Notes under the pieces: model-generated
Databases searched by the model: none
Seen by the model: the letters and a program-made list of their open reading frames with translations, nothing else
What the model was told of the DNA's origin: nothing
Part shown: positions 1 to 6,919 of the stretch, piece by piece
Layout of the letters: each line of letters opens with the position of its first letter
Numbering within the stretch: the stretch's first letter is position 1
Source: Bacteroidota bacterium
Lineage (GTDB): Bacteria > Bacteroidota > Bacteroidia > Flavobacteriales > Flavobacteriaceae
DNA length: 7,764 nt
Direction of reading: 5' to 3'
NCBI GenBank assembly: GCA_022560715.1
Contig: JADFSQ010000078.1
Coordinates: 1-7,764, forward strand
Program-made: the position numbers and the translations under genes

Positions 1-44
1 GAGTTTTACACTTTATTAAGACAAGAAATTACTTTCTTTAACCA

Positions 45-845
45 ATGCAAAAAAACTACTACATATTATTCACCATATTTATAATTGGCTCTTTAGCATT
101 TTCTCAAGATACTAACCGCATCGAAGTATTTGGCAAAATTATTGTTGATAATGTTGATGTCGAAGGTGTTACAATCTACAACACATCTTCAAATAAAGGA
201 ACTATAACTGATATTGAAGGACAATTTTCTATAGAAGTAGCTCTTAATGATAGAGTGGAAGTCTCTGCTTTACAATTCGAAAAATTTGTTATTGTAATTA
301 ACGAAGCTATCATGTCTTCAAAAATAATGACTGTCTTTTTGGTTGAAAGAATAAACAAACTCGATGAAGTCATTATTTTGCCTTATGGACTTTCTGGTAA
401 TCTTACTGTGGATGTAAAAAGCATAAAAACATTTAATCCAGATTTAGATGCACTTTATTTTGGAATAAAAAATAGTGACGAATACGAATTTTCAGACGAT
501 TATAAATCTGAAGTTGTTAATATGGCAATGGAAGAAGGTTATTATTATAATGGAGCAGATGTTGTTGCCATAATTGGGCTTATATTAAAACCAATTTTTA
601 AATCAAAACCGAAGGACGACTCTAATGCTTATGATTCTTACCAATATTTAACCGATAAATATTCCTTATCCTATTTAATCAGAAATCTTAATATTACAAA
701 AGAAAGTGCCAGCGAGTTTGTATATTTTGTTGAGGACAACGGGTTTGACAAAGACTTATTGGAAGAAGGGAACGAATTACAATTTTTGGAATTCTTGATT
801 GATAAAAGTATAGAATTTCAAAAAGTTAAGAGTGAAAAAAATTAA
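45..845 (+). CDS. Exported protein with carboxypeptidase-regulatory-like domain (paralog 1)
   Basis: Complete 266-residue protein with an ATG start. A hydrophobic N-terminal segment (about residues 5-20, ending SLAFSQD) looks like a Sec signal peptide, so the mature protein should be periplasmic or on the outer membrane. Residues about 26-112 fit the CarboxypepD_reg-like beta-sandwich fold: a V-G-K-I start, a DVEGVTIYN strand, a T-D-I-E-G-Q-F turn, and a closing LDEVIIL strand like the one that precedes plugs in TonB-dependent receptors. No receptor barrel follows. The remaining 150 or so residues form a family-specific region ending in an acidic and aromatic helix (FLEFLIDKSIEF). The next gene is a diverged paralog that overlaps this one by 14 bp, so the two are probably co-transcribed. 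No enzyme motif is visible, and the domain does not imply peptidase activity. The exact function is unknown. The domain call is fairly secure. Confidence 0.85.
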   Translation: MQKNYYILFTIFIIGSLAFSQDTNRIEVFGKIIVDNVDVEGVTIYNTSSNKGTITDIEGQFSIEVALNDRVEVSALQFEKFVIVINEAIMSSKIMTVFLVERINKLDEVIILPYGLSGNLTVDVKSIKTFNPDLDALYFGIKNSDEYEFSDDYKSEVVNMAMEEGYYYNGADVVAIIGLILKPIFKSKPKDDSNAYDSYQYLTDKYSLSYLIRNLNITKESASEFVYFVEDNGFDKDLLEEGNELQFLEFLIDKSIEFQKVKSEKN

Positions 846-1638
846 GATAAAGTTTACAATTTTAATTTGCGCTCTTTTTTTTATCAATATTTTAGTGTCA
901 CAAACGGTTGAAATTAATGGACTTATTAATGCTAAAGCTGATATTGAAGGTATTCATGTAATCAATAAAACCTCACAAAAATTTACAACTACCAATAAGC
1001 AAGGAGGTTTTAAAATCTATGCAAAACTAAACGATACAATAGTATTTTCATCCATTCAATATAAATTAGAAGCTTTAAAAATTTCCGAAGAAATTATAGA
1101 AACTAAAACTCTTGTTGTTTATTTAACCCAAAATGTTATTGAGTTGGACGAAGTTGTAGTAGGTAAAGTACTTACGGGAGATTTATTGTTTGATATTAAT
1201 AATACGGACGCCAAACGACCAATAGATTTTTACGATGTTGGCATTCCAGGTTATACAGGAAAGCCAAAAACGCAAAGTGAAAGACGTGTTTATGAAGCAG
1301 ATGCAGGTAAATTTGTAAGTGTTTTGGATGGAAGTTTGGTAAATATCAATTTTTATAAAATCCTAAATAGAATTACAGGAAGAACAAAAATGCTAAAGTT
1401 AAGAGTTAAGTTAGAAACCGAAGAAAAGTTAATGTATAGCATTAAAGTAAGATTATCCGAAGATTTTTTTAGTGCTTATCCTTTAGAAAAAACATTACAA
1501 CTGGAGTTTTTTTATTTTTGCTCTGAAGATGAAAATTTCAATGAACGATGTAAAGGGAAAAGTGACATTGAAGTTTTTGAATATTTAAAAGAAAAATATT
1601 TAGACTATAAAAAAAATCTTGAAACAAAAGAAGATTAA
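832..1638 (+). CDS. Exported protein with carboxypeptidase-regulatory-like domain (paralog 2)
   Basis: Complete 268-residue protein starting at a GTG that lies inside the last codons of the upstream gene, suggesting translational coupling. This start places a Sec-type signal (basic KKIKIK, then a hydrophobic stretch ending ILVSQ) at the N-terminus. Residues about 27-112 repeat the CarboxypepD_reg-like pattern of the preceding protein: a D-I-E-G-x-x-V-x-N strand, a G-G-F-K-I turn, F-S-S-I-Q-Y, and a closing LDEVVV. The C-terminal region is also recognisably related, with FFYF followed by an acidic stretch and a final FEYLKEKYLDY helix, so the two genes look like an old tandem duplication. It precedes the DUF6702-type and M1 peptidase genes on the same strand. 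Its role is unknown; a structural or partner role at the cell envelope is only a guess. Confidence 0.84.
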   Translation: MKKIKIKFTILICALFFINILVSQTVEINGLINAKADIEGIHVINKTSQKFTTTNKQGGFKIYAKLNDTIVFSSIQYKLEALKISEEIIETKTLVVYLTQNVIELDEVVVGKVLTGDLLFDINNTDAKRPIDFYDVGIPGYTGKPKTQSERRVYEADAGKFVSVLDGSLVNINFYKILNRITGRTKMLKLRVKLETEEKLMYSIKVRLSEDFFSAYPLEKTLQLEFFYFCSEDENFNERCKGKSDIEVFEYLKEKYLDYKKNLETKED

Positions 1639-1647
1639 ATTATTTTT

Positions 1648-1680
1648 TTGGAATGTTTTTTGAAACAAATAGTACATTTA
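1648..1680 (+). promoter_or_regulatory. Possible promoter for the DUF6702/M1 peptidase genes
   Basis: The gap before the DUF6702-type gene contains TTG (1648-1650) and, 22 bases later, TACATTTA (1673-1680). This resembles the Bacteroidota -33 TTG and -7 TAnnTTTG elements with one mismatch in the -7 box and a spacing at the long end of the usual range. Transcription would start about 10 bases before the ATG at 1698. AT-rich background makes chance matches likely, so the genes could equally be read through from upstream. Confidence 0.32.
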
Positions 1681-1697
1681 CAAACTAAAATTTACTA

Positions 1698-2201
1698 ATG
1701 AAGACTTTTAAATTTGTTCTATTAATCTTATTGCTACCATTATTGGCTTATTCAACAGCTCATAAATTTTATGTTTCGGTAACTCAAGTTGAGTATATAA
1801 AAGAAAAGCAAACGGTTCAAATTATTAGTAGAATTTTTATTGATGATTTTGAAGAGCTAATCCGTCAGCGATATGATGAAGGTATAACGCTCGATACTTC
1901 AAAAGAAGAAATACAAATAGATTTTTATATTGAAAGGTATTTACAAGAAAAAATTAAAATTAAAATCAATGACAGCATACAAACCCTTGTTTTTATAGGA
2001 AAGGAATATGAAGATGATATCATTTATTGTTATCTGGAAATAAAGAATATTTCAGTTATAAAATCCTTTGAAATTACCAATCAAATATTGTTTGATTTGT
2101 ACGATGAGCAACAAAATATTGTAAGAACAAAAATCAATTCTAAAAACAAAAGTTTTATTCTAATTTCCCAAAATGATATGGGAGTGTTAAACTTTAATTA
2201 A
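1698..2201 (+). CDS. DUF6702-type small periplasmic protein
   Basis: Complete 167-residue protein with an ATG start. Residues 1-21 form a clear signal peptide with an S-T-A cleavage motif, which would leave histidine 22 as the first mature residue (HKFYVSVTQVEY). The body is a predicted beta-rich domain containing QIISRIFIDDFE, a central YIERYLQEKIKIKIN segment, and a C-terminal half with CYLEIKN and SFILISQNDMGVLNF. I recognise these as hallmarks of the flavobacterial DUF6702 family from memory of homologs, not from a search. In such genomes the gene usually sits directly upstream of an M1-family metallopeptidase, as here (60-bp gap), which suggests a linked function. No catalytic motif is evident, and the biochemical role is not known. 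Older annotations sometimes call relatives 'peptidase E', but nothing in this protein supports that. Confidence 0.85.
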   Translation: MKTFKFVLLILLLPLLAYSTAHKFYVSVTQVEYIKEKQTVQIISRIFIDDFEELIRQRYDEGITLDTSKEEIQIDFYIERYLQEKIKIKINDSIQTLVFIGKEYEDDIIYCYLEIKNISVIKSFEITNQILFDLYDEQQNIVRTKINSKNKSFILISQNDMGVLNFN

Positions 2202-2261
2202 AAAAAATTATAACTTCTTAATATGTGCTATTTTCACGATTAGTTTTAACAAAAATTAACA

Positions 2262-4568
2262 ATGATAAAATTTAAGTATTATTTCCTTTCAGCACTATTT
2301 GTTTCGATAGGAGTTTTTGCACAAGAGCAAGAACAACCAGAACGTAAACCAGGGCACACCAATCAAAACAAGTTTAAACAACTATACGACGAATTTTCTA
2401 CGCCTAATATGTTCAGAACAGGATCCGGAGCGCCAGGACCAGCTTATTATCAGCAACAAGCCGATTATAAAATGGACATAGAATTAGATGACAAAAATGC
2501 TAAACTATCAGGTTTCGAAACGATTACATATACAAATAATTCGCCAGACGAATTAAAATATCTTTGGGTTCAGTTGGACCAAAATGTGAGAGCAAAAGAT
2601 TCTAAATCGCCATTAATTAGTGGCAGTGGCTTTTCTGGAGTACAACGTGCATCTACCTTTACGTCTTCATATTTAAAGGATCGTTTTGATGGAGGCTTTA
2701 GAATTGAAGAGGTTTCAGATATAAATGGGAAACCCTTACAATATATGATTAATAGAACAATGATGCGAATTGAATTGCCTGCTCCTATGCACACAGGCGA
2801 CCAATTTTCGTTCAATATAAGATGGTGGTATAATATTAACGATCACGTTGATGGAAGAGGTCGTTCAGGATACGAATATTTTCCTGAAGATGACAATAGA
2901 AATTATGTAATAGCACAGTTTTATCCTAGAATGGCTGTTTATAATGATGTAGAAGGCTGGCAAAATTCTCAGTTTTGGGGGCGTGATGAATTTGCTTTAC
3001 CATTTGGAAATTTTGAAGTTAATATTACCGTTCCTGCCGATCATATTTTAGATGCTACAGGAAAACTTATGAACCGAACAGAAGTGTTTTCCAAAGAAAT
3101 GTTGAAACGTTATGCTAAAGCAAAAAAGTCTTATAATGTACCCGTTATCATTGTTACTCAAGCTGAATCTGAAGCAGCAATAAAAATAAAATCTGATAAA
3201 ACAAAAACATGGAAATTATATGCTGAAAATGTTCGCGATTTTGGTTTCGCAACATCAAGACGGTATATATGGGATATGATGACAGTAAAAATTGGTGGAA
3301 AAGATGTTATGGCAGTGTCGTTATATTCTAAAGAAGGGAATCCGCTTTGGGAAGAATGGTCCACAAAAACTGTTGCGAGTACATTAAAATCCTACTCTAG
3401 GATGACATTCGATTATCCGTATCACAAAGCGATTTCGGTTCATGCTAAACAGCAAGGTATGGAATATCCTATGATTTGCTGGAATTACGGTCGTCCTGAT
3501 GCCGAAGGAAACTATAGCGATAGAACAAAATTTGGAATGATGAGTGTAATTATCCATGAAGTTGGTCATAATTTTTTCCCTATGATAGTAAATAGCGACG
3601 AACGTCAATGGACTTGGATGGACGAAGGATTAAACACCTTTTTACAATATGTTGCCGAACAAGATTTCGGAAAATGGTATCCGGATGCTTTATCGGCTGG
3701 ACAAGACGCATATCCTTCTCGGCGTGGCCCAGCAGCGAAAATCGTACCTTATATGGGTGGCGATCAAGATTATATTTCGCCAATAATGACCAAAGGATTA
3801 AATGTGCATCAATTTGGAAATAACGCTTATGGAAAGCCAGCGACCGCATTAAACATTTTGCGAGAAACCATAATGGGGCGAGAGTTATTTGATTATGCAT
3901 TTAGAGAATATACCCACCGCTGGATGTTTAAACACCCAACACCCGAAGATTTTTTTAGGACTATGGAAGATGCTTCAGCATTCGATTTAGATTGGTTTTG
4001 GAGAGGATGGTTTTATACTACGGATTATGTGGATATAGGCATTAAAGAAGTTAAGAAGTATCGAGTAACTAATATGCCAAAAGAAGAGGCAGAAAAATTA
4101 GCAAGCCGCTATGGAATAACAGTAGATGATTTACCTCCTTTGGTTTTTATGGTTGAAGAAGGAAGTGATGACTTTACTGAAGATATAAAAGATGGTACAT
4201 TGTTAGAAAATGCTCCAACATTAAAAGAATACTTAATGGATAACTTTACTGATGAAGAACGTAAAAATATTAAAGAACCAAAGTATTTTTATCAAGTTAC
4301 TTTCACAAAACCAGGCGGTCTTGTAATGCCATTAATTGTAGAATATACTTATGCTGATGGTACAAAGGATAAAATAACTTACCCAGCACAGATATGGCGT
4401 TTAAATGATAATGAGGTAAGCAAGGCTATAGCTTCCGATAAAGAAATTGTTGGAATTATAATAGACCCAGATTTGGAAACTGCAGATATAGATACATCAA
4501 ACAATTCTTGGCCAAAAGAGGAACAGGAAAGTTTATTTGATGCGTTTAAAAATAAGATTAAAGACTAG
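2262..4568 (+). CDS. M1-family zinc metallopeptidase (gluzincin), exported
   Basis: Complete 768-residue protein with a signal peptide (about residues 1-20, ending GVFAQ) followed by a Q/E-rich linker. An N-terminal beta domain of about 230 residues precedes the thermolysin-like catalytic domain. The zinc site is intact: HEVGH at residues 432-436 and the third ligand E455, giving the M1 spacing HExxH-x18-E. The substrate loop G399-M-E-Y-P aligns with the GxMEN exopeptidase signature but has Y where classical members have N. Tyr523 (NNAYGKP) is a good candidate for the transition-state-stabilising tyrosine. The C-terminal beta domain (about 585-768) follows WFWRGWFYTTDYVDIGI. No type IX secretion C-terminal domain is visible, so the protein probably stays in the periplasm or membrane-associated. 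It should trim N-terminal residues from peptides; the substrate is unknown. A terminator follows 20 bases after the stop codon. Confidence 0.95.
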   Translation: MIKFKYYFLSALFVSIGVFAQEQEQPERKPGHTNQNKFKQLYDEFSTPNMFRTGSGAPGPAYYQQQADYKMDIELDDKNAKLSGFETITYTNNSPDELKYLWVQLDQNVRAKDSKSPLISGSGFSGVQRASTFTSSYLKDRFDGGFRIEEVSDINGKPLQYMINRTMMRIELPAPMHTGDQFSFNIRWWYNINDHVDGRGRSGYEYFPEDDNRNYVIAQFYPRMAVYNDVEGWQNSQFWGRDEFALPFGNFEVNITVPADHILDATGKLMNRTEVFSKEMLKRYAKAKKSYNVPVIIVTQAESEAAIKIKSDKTKTWKLYAENVRDFGFATSRRYIWDMMTVKIGGKDVMAVSLYSKEGNPLWEEWSTKTVASTLKSYSRMTFDYPYHKAISVHAKQQGMEYPMICWNYGRPDAEGNYSDRTKFGMMSVIIHEVGHNFFPMIVNSDERQWTWMDEGLNTFLQYVAEQDFGKWYPDALSAGQDAYPSRRGPAAKIVPYMGGDQDYISPIMTKGLNVHQFGNNAYGKPATALNILRETIMGRELFDYAFREYTHRWMFKHPTPEDFFRTMEDASAFDLDWFWRGWFYTTDYVDIGIKEVKKYRVTNMPKEEAEKLASRYGITVDDLPPLVFMVEEGSDDFTEDIKDGTLLENAPTLKEYLMDNFTDEERKNIKEPKYFYQVTFTKPGGLVMPLIVEYTYADGTKDKITYPAQIWRLNDNEVSKAIASDKEIVGIIIDPDLETADIDTSNNSWPKEEQESLFDAFKNKIKD

Positions 4569-4588
4569 TGTTAAACAGAAAAATATTT

Positions 4589-4616
4589 AAAACCGACTTT
4601 TTTAAGTCGGTTTTTT
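4589..4616 (+). terminator. Intrinsic terminator after the M1 peptidase gene
   Basis: Perfect 11-bp inverted repeat: AAAACCGACTT (4589-4599) and AAGTCGGTTTT (4604-4614) around a TTTT loop. The 3' arm runs into a T tract ending at 4616. It starts 20 bases after the peptidase stop codon and separates that operon from the tatA promoter. The A tract on the 5' side could give some activity in the reverse direction too. Confidence 0.93.
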
Positions 4617-4647
4617 CATTTCTAATAAAAACTTCAAATGACTTCAC

Positions 4648-4655
4648 TATATTTG
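4648..4655 (+). promoter_or_regulatory. Promoter -7 element of tatA (TATATTTG)
   Basis: TATATTTG is an exact match to the Bacteroidota -7 consensus TAnnTTTG, and lies just after a strong terminator, where a new promoter is expected. A good -33 TTG is not visible at the normal distance. Transcription would begin about 4-7 bases after the box, essentially at the GTG start of tatA (4660), implying a leader of almost zero length. Confidence 0.6.
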
Positions 4656-4659
4656 CATT

Positions 4660-4944
<285 letters not shown>

Positions 4945-5006
4945 TTGTCATTTCTGCGTCTGCGTGCCGCTGAAGCTTTAGCGGAGGTGCAAGGCAGGAA
5001 TCCATA
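4945..5006. repeat. Nested palindromic intergenic element between tatA and the O-methyltransferase gene
   Basis: The convergent gap holds a GC-richer element. Its outer arms are ATTTCTGC (4950-4957) and GCAGGAAT (4994-5001), which pair with one G-T wobble. The inner 18-base palindrome (4967-4984, CCGCTGAAGCTTTAGCGG) pairs throughout with one wobble. Flanking TGC (4961-4963) and GCA (4989-4991) can pair between them. The form, with GTCATTTCTGC at one end and GCAGGAATCCAT at the other, resembles short dispersed repeats common in flavobacterial intergenic regions (from memory). It may also act as a bidirectional terminator for the two converging units. The rest of the gap (5007-5052) is plain AT-rich sequence. 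Confidence 0.7.
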
Positions 5007-5052
5007 ACAAAGATTATCTGAATTAAGATTTTTTACTTTACTTAGAAAAGTA

Positions 5053-5694
5053 TTATTTCTTCCTGCTAATCGTTAATCCGTCTCGAATTGGTAACAATAC
5101 AGTTTCAATTCTTTTATCATTTTTAAGTAGTGTATTGTATTCAATTAACGCTTTTGTAGCAGTATCATCAGGTTGTAAGGCTTCAATTACTTTACCACTC
5201 CAAAGCACATTGTCAGAAAGGATAACACCTCCAGAATTTAATTGGTCTATCACACAATTAAAGTAGTTTGAATAATTTTCTTTATCTGCATCAATAAAGA
5301 CGAGGTCAAAGGTTATATTTAATTTCGGGATAATCTCTAAAGCATTTCCTAAATGTTGGTAAATTTGGTGTCCAAACTCAGACTTGTCAAAATATTTGCG
5401 CTGTAAATCGTATAATTCTTCGTCAATATCTATAGTATGTAATTTGCCATCGCTTTGCATACCTTCAGCCAAACACAAAGCAGAATAGCCAGTGTAAGTC
5501 CCAATTTCAAGAATATTTTTCGGGTTTACTAATTTAGAAATCATACTCAAAACCCTCCCTTGAAAGTGACCACTTAACATACGTGGCTGCATTATTTTTT
5601 GATAGGTTTCTCGGTTAAGTTGTTTTAATAATTTGGGTTCGTCTTGAGTATGAGCTACAACATAATCGTATAATTTTTTTGGTATAAATTGCAC
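5053..5694 (-). CDS. Cation-dependent SAM O-methyltransferase (catechol/caffeoyl-CoA type)
   Basis: Complete 213-residue protein of the Methyltransf_3 family, a Rossmann-fold methyltransferase that uses S-adenosylmethionine and a divalent metal to methylate vicinal hydroxyls. Motif I is E63-IGTYTGYSA (SAM binding). D135 in FIDADKENY and the D161-N162 pair in SDNVLWSGK match the metal-ligand positions of the family, and K138 is at the usual catalytic lysine position. The acidic H86-T-I-D-I segment should bind the ribose. The start is a GTG: an in-frame TAA lies upstream and no ATG intervenes, and residues MQFIPKKLYDYV match the usual N-terminus of bacterial homologs. It starts 24 bp after the ACMSD gene on the same strand, so co-transcription is likely. 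The natural substrate is unknown; an o-aminophenol of the kynurenine pathway is conceivable but not shown. Confidence 0.92.
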   Translation of the reverse strand: MQFIPKKLYDYVVAHTQDEPKLLKQLNRETYQKIMQPRMLSGHFQGRVLSMISKLVNPKNILEIGTYTGYSALCLAEGMQSDGKLHTIDIDEELYDLQRKYFDKSEFGHQIYQHLGNALEIIPKLNITFDLVFIDADKENYSNYFNCVIDQLNSGGVILSDNVLWSGKVIEALQPDDTATKALIEYNTLLKNDKRIETVLLPIRDGLTISRKK

Positions 5695-5710
5695 TATGAT
5701 GTTTGTTTCC

Positions 5711-5730
5711 CAAGGGACTTAAGTCCCTTG
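5711..5730. repeat. Perfect 20-bp palindrome overlapping the ACMSD stop codon
   Basis: CAAGGGACTTAAGTCCCTTG is self-complementary over all 20 bases. It includes the ACMSD stop codon (TAA on the minus strand at 5719-5721) and its last three sense codons (Gln-Gly-Thr). On the minus strand no T tract follows, so it is not a standard intrinsic terminator. It looks like a dispersed palindromic repeat that became the gene end. It could be the binding site of a symmetrical regulator, but nothing else supports that. Confidence 0.8.
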
Positions 5731-6804
5731 AATTCGTGAAATTAATTTCTGTTTTGCAGTCTCATCATCTCCACATAACCACTGTATCACATTATCCTCC
5801 CAAATAGCATCATAGTCATTTTGGTCTATAATATCACGCTCCATAGCGAGATCTAATATTTTTCCAGGATAAGAAGATTGTGCATCACTTTCCATTTCTC
5901 CCAAAGGATAAGGGTCATCCAATCCCATAAGTACTTGTTTAGACCCTTGATTTTCGACCAATAATTTTAAAGAACCAGTATCATGTACCAAAGTGTCGAA
6001 GAAAATATTTTTATGACCAACTGCTTTTCTTGGGTGGTGTTGCCCTTCAAACAAATCGGGTCTGCCATCAAATCCCTGAATACGACGACCGAGATTTATT
6101 TGTGCTAATTGTCCACCATGAGCAAAACAAGTTCTCATATTCGGAAATTTCTCTTGGTAGCCATTCAGAGTTAAAAAATGATAAGCATCTGCACATTGTG
6201 CCAACATCCATATAAGATGAAAACGCCAGGATGTATTTTCTAATTTTATAAATTTTTCACCATCATAAGGATGAATTTCTACAGCCAAATTATACTTACT
6301 TGCCAACTCAAAAATAGGTTCGTTTTCTTCATCAAAAATACAACGCCAAGTTCCTATAGTATCCATATAATGGGTTGGTAAACATAAAAGTTGCATACCA
6401 AGTTCTTCAACACAACGTTCAATTTCCCAAAGTGCACCTCTCATAAAACCTGGATGGACTACAAAACCACAGGTAAATTTATTCGGATTGTCATGTTGTA
6501 CTTTAGCATTAAAATCGTTTTGAAAGCGTAAGGCTTGCTTCATTTCTTCAACACGTAAGCCATTACCATAGAGTTGAGATAGGTTTAAAACGACAGCATG
6601 GTCTATATTGTAACGCTCCATCCATTTCAATTTTTCGTCTAAGAAAAAACTTGAATCGGTAACAGGACGTTTCCAGTCTTTTTGGAGCATAAATTTACGA
6701 TCCTTATCGACCCAAAAAATTTCCTTTTCTTTCATGAATTTTGGAATTTCCTCTGGATAAGGTAATAAATGGGAGTGACCGTTTATGCGTAGTTTACGTT
6801 TCAT
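5719..6804 (-). CDS. nbaD: 2-amino-3-carboxymuconate-6-semialdehyde decarboxylase (ACMSD), amidohydrolase superfamily
   Basis: Complete 361-residue protein with an ATG start. ACMSD removes CO2 from 2-amino-3-carboxymuconate-6-semialdehyde, the unstable product of the neighbouring dioxygenase, diverting it from spontaneous quinolinate formation to 2-aminomuconate semialdehyde. It is a zinc-dependent, cytoplasmic TIM-barrel enzyme. The metal ligands are all present: H10 and H12 (NGHSHLLP), H178 (VEIHPYDG) and D296 (GLDDPYPLGE); H229 in FAHGGQ matches the catalytic histidine. The LDDPYPLGE segment aligns with the TDYPFPLGE-type motif of known ACMSDs. It is slightly longer than the animal enzyme (about 336 residues), mainly from extra residues in the N-terminal third. 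The dioxygenase gene lies upstream on the same strand, which makes the assignment much stronger than the amidohydrolase fold alone. The final three sense codons come from a palindromic repeat. Confidence 0.9.
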   Translation of the reverse strand: MKRKLRINGHSHLLPYPEEIPKFMKEKEIFWVDKDRKFMLQKDWKRPVTDSSFFLDEKLKWMERYNIDHAVVLNLSQLYGNGLRVEEMKQALRFQNDFNAKVQHDNPNKFTCGFVVHPGFMRGALWEIERCVEELGMQLLCLPTHYMDTIGTWRCIFDEENEPIFELASKYNLAVEIHPYDGEKFIKLENTSWRFHLIWMLAQCADAYHFLTLNGYQEKFPNMRTCFAHGGQLAQINLGRRIQGFDGRPDLFEGQHHPRKAVGHKNIFFDTLVHDTGSLKLLVENQGSKQVLMGLDDPYPLGEMESDAQSSYPGKILDLAMERDIIDQNDYDAIWEDNVIQWLCGDDETAKQKLISRIQGT

Positions 6805-6810
6805 GTTTAC

Positions 6811-6828
6811 TTCCCACGAAAGTGGGAA
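6811..6828. repeat. Short hairpin directly upstream of the ACMSD start
   Basis: TTCCCAC (6811-6817) and GTGGGAA (6822-6828) form a perfect 7-bp stem with a 4-base loop. On the transcribed (minus) strand the stem ends only six bases before the ATG at 6804, so its 3' arm (GTGGGAA) covers the region where a ribosome would bind. It probably belongs to a dispersed repeat type (CCCAC-GAAA-GTGGGAATC); whether it affects ACMSD translation is untested. Confidence 0.7.
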
Positions 6829-6859
6829 TCTGTTTCAAGTTAGTTAATATTTTATTTTT

Positions 6860-6918
6860 CATTCCGAACTAAAAGAAGAATCTCAAGTAGAGATGCTTCG
6901 ACTGGGCTCTGCATGACA
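6860..6918. repeat. Dispersed palindromic element between the dioxygenase and ACMSD genes
   Basis: The stretch runs from CATTCCGAAC to GCATGACAG and ends two bases before the dioxygenase stop codon. Its core is a 10-bp stem with one mismatch: GAAGAATCTC (6875-6884), loop AAGTA, GAGATGCTTC (6890-6899). The pattern CATTCCGAAC...GAATCTC...GAGATGCTTCGAC...GCATGACA resembles a repeat I have seen often between flavobacterial genes, though I cannot search for it here. Read on the minus strand, the stem is followed by TTTT, so weak termination or attenuation between the two genes is possible. Confidence 0.72.
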
Positions 6919-6919
6919 G

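Noticed and set aside
30..37. TACTTTCT before the first gene as a -7 box
   Set aside because: It lacks the G of the consensus and a -33 element, and too little upstream sequence is in the window to judge.
2229..2236. TATTTTCA as a promoter for the M1 peptidase gene
   Set aside because: It lacks the final G of the -7 box and no -33 TTG is at a suitable distance; read-through from the upstream gene is simpler.
3608..3823. Plus-strand open frame of 71 codons in another frame of the M1 peptidase gene
   Set aside because: It overlaps the zinc-site region of the real gene and its translation is composition-biased with no family resemblance.
3580..3900. Minus-strand open frame of 106 codons inside the M1 peptidase gene
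   Set aside because: It lies wholly antisense to the conserved catalytic domain, has no recognisable domain or start context, and is best explained as a frame shadow.
2262..4568. Type IX secretion C-terminal sorting domain on the M1 peptidase
   Set aside because: The C-terminus is acidic and lysine-rich (ending KNKIKD) and does not show the usual conserved sorting-domain motifs.
4945..5006. tRNA or structured ncRNA in the convergent gap
   Set aside because: The nested stems do not form a cloverleaf and no T-loop or anticodon arm fits; a dispersed palindromic repeat explains it better.
6030..6215. Plus-strand open frame of 61 codons within the ACMSD gene
   Set aside because: It is antisense to conserved ACMSD sequence and has no domain or start signal.
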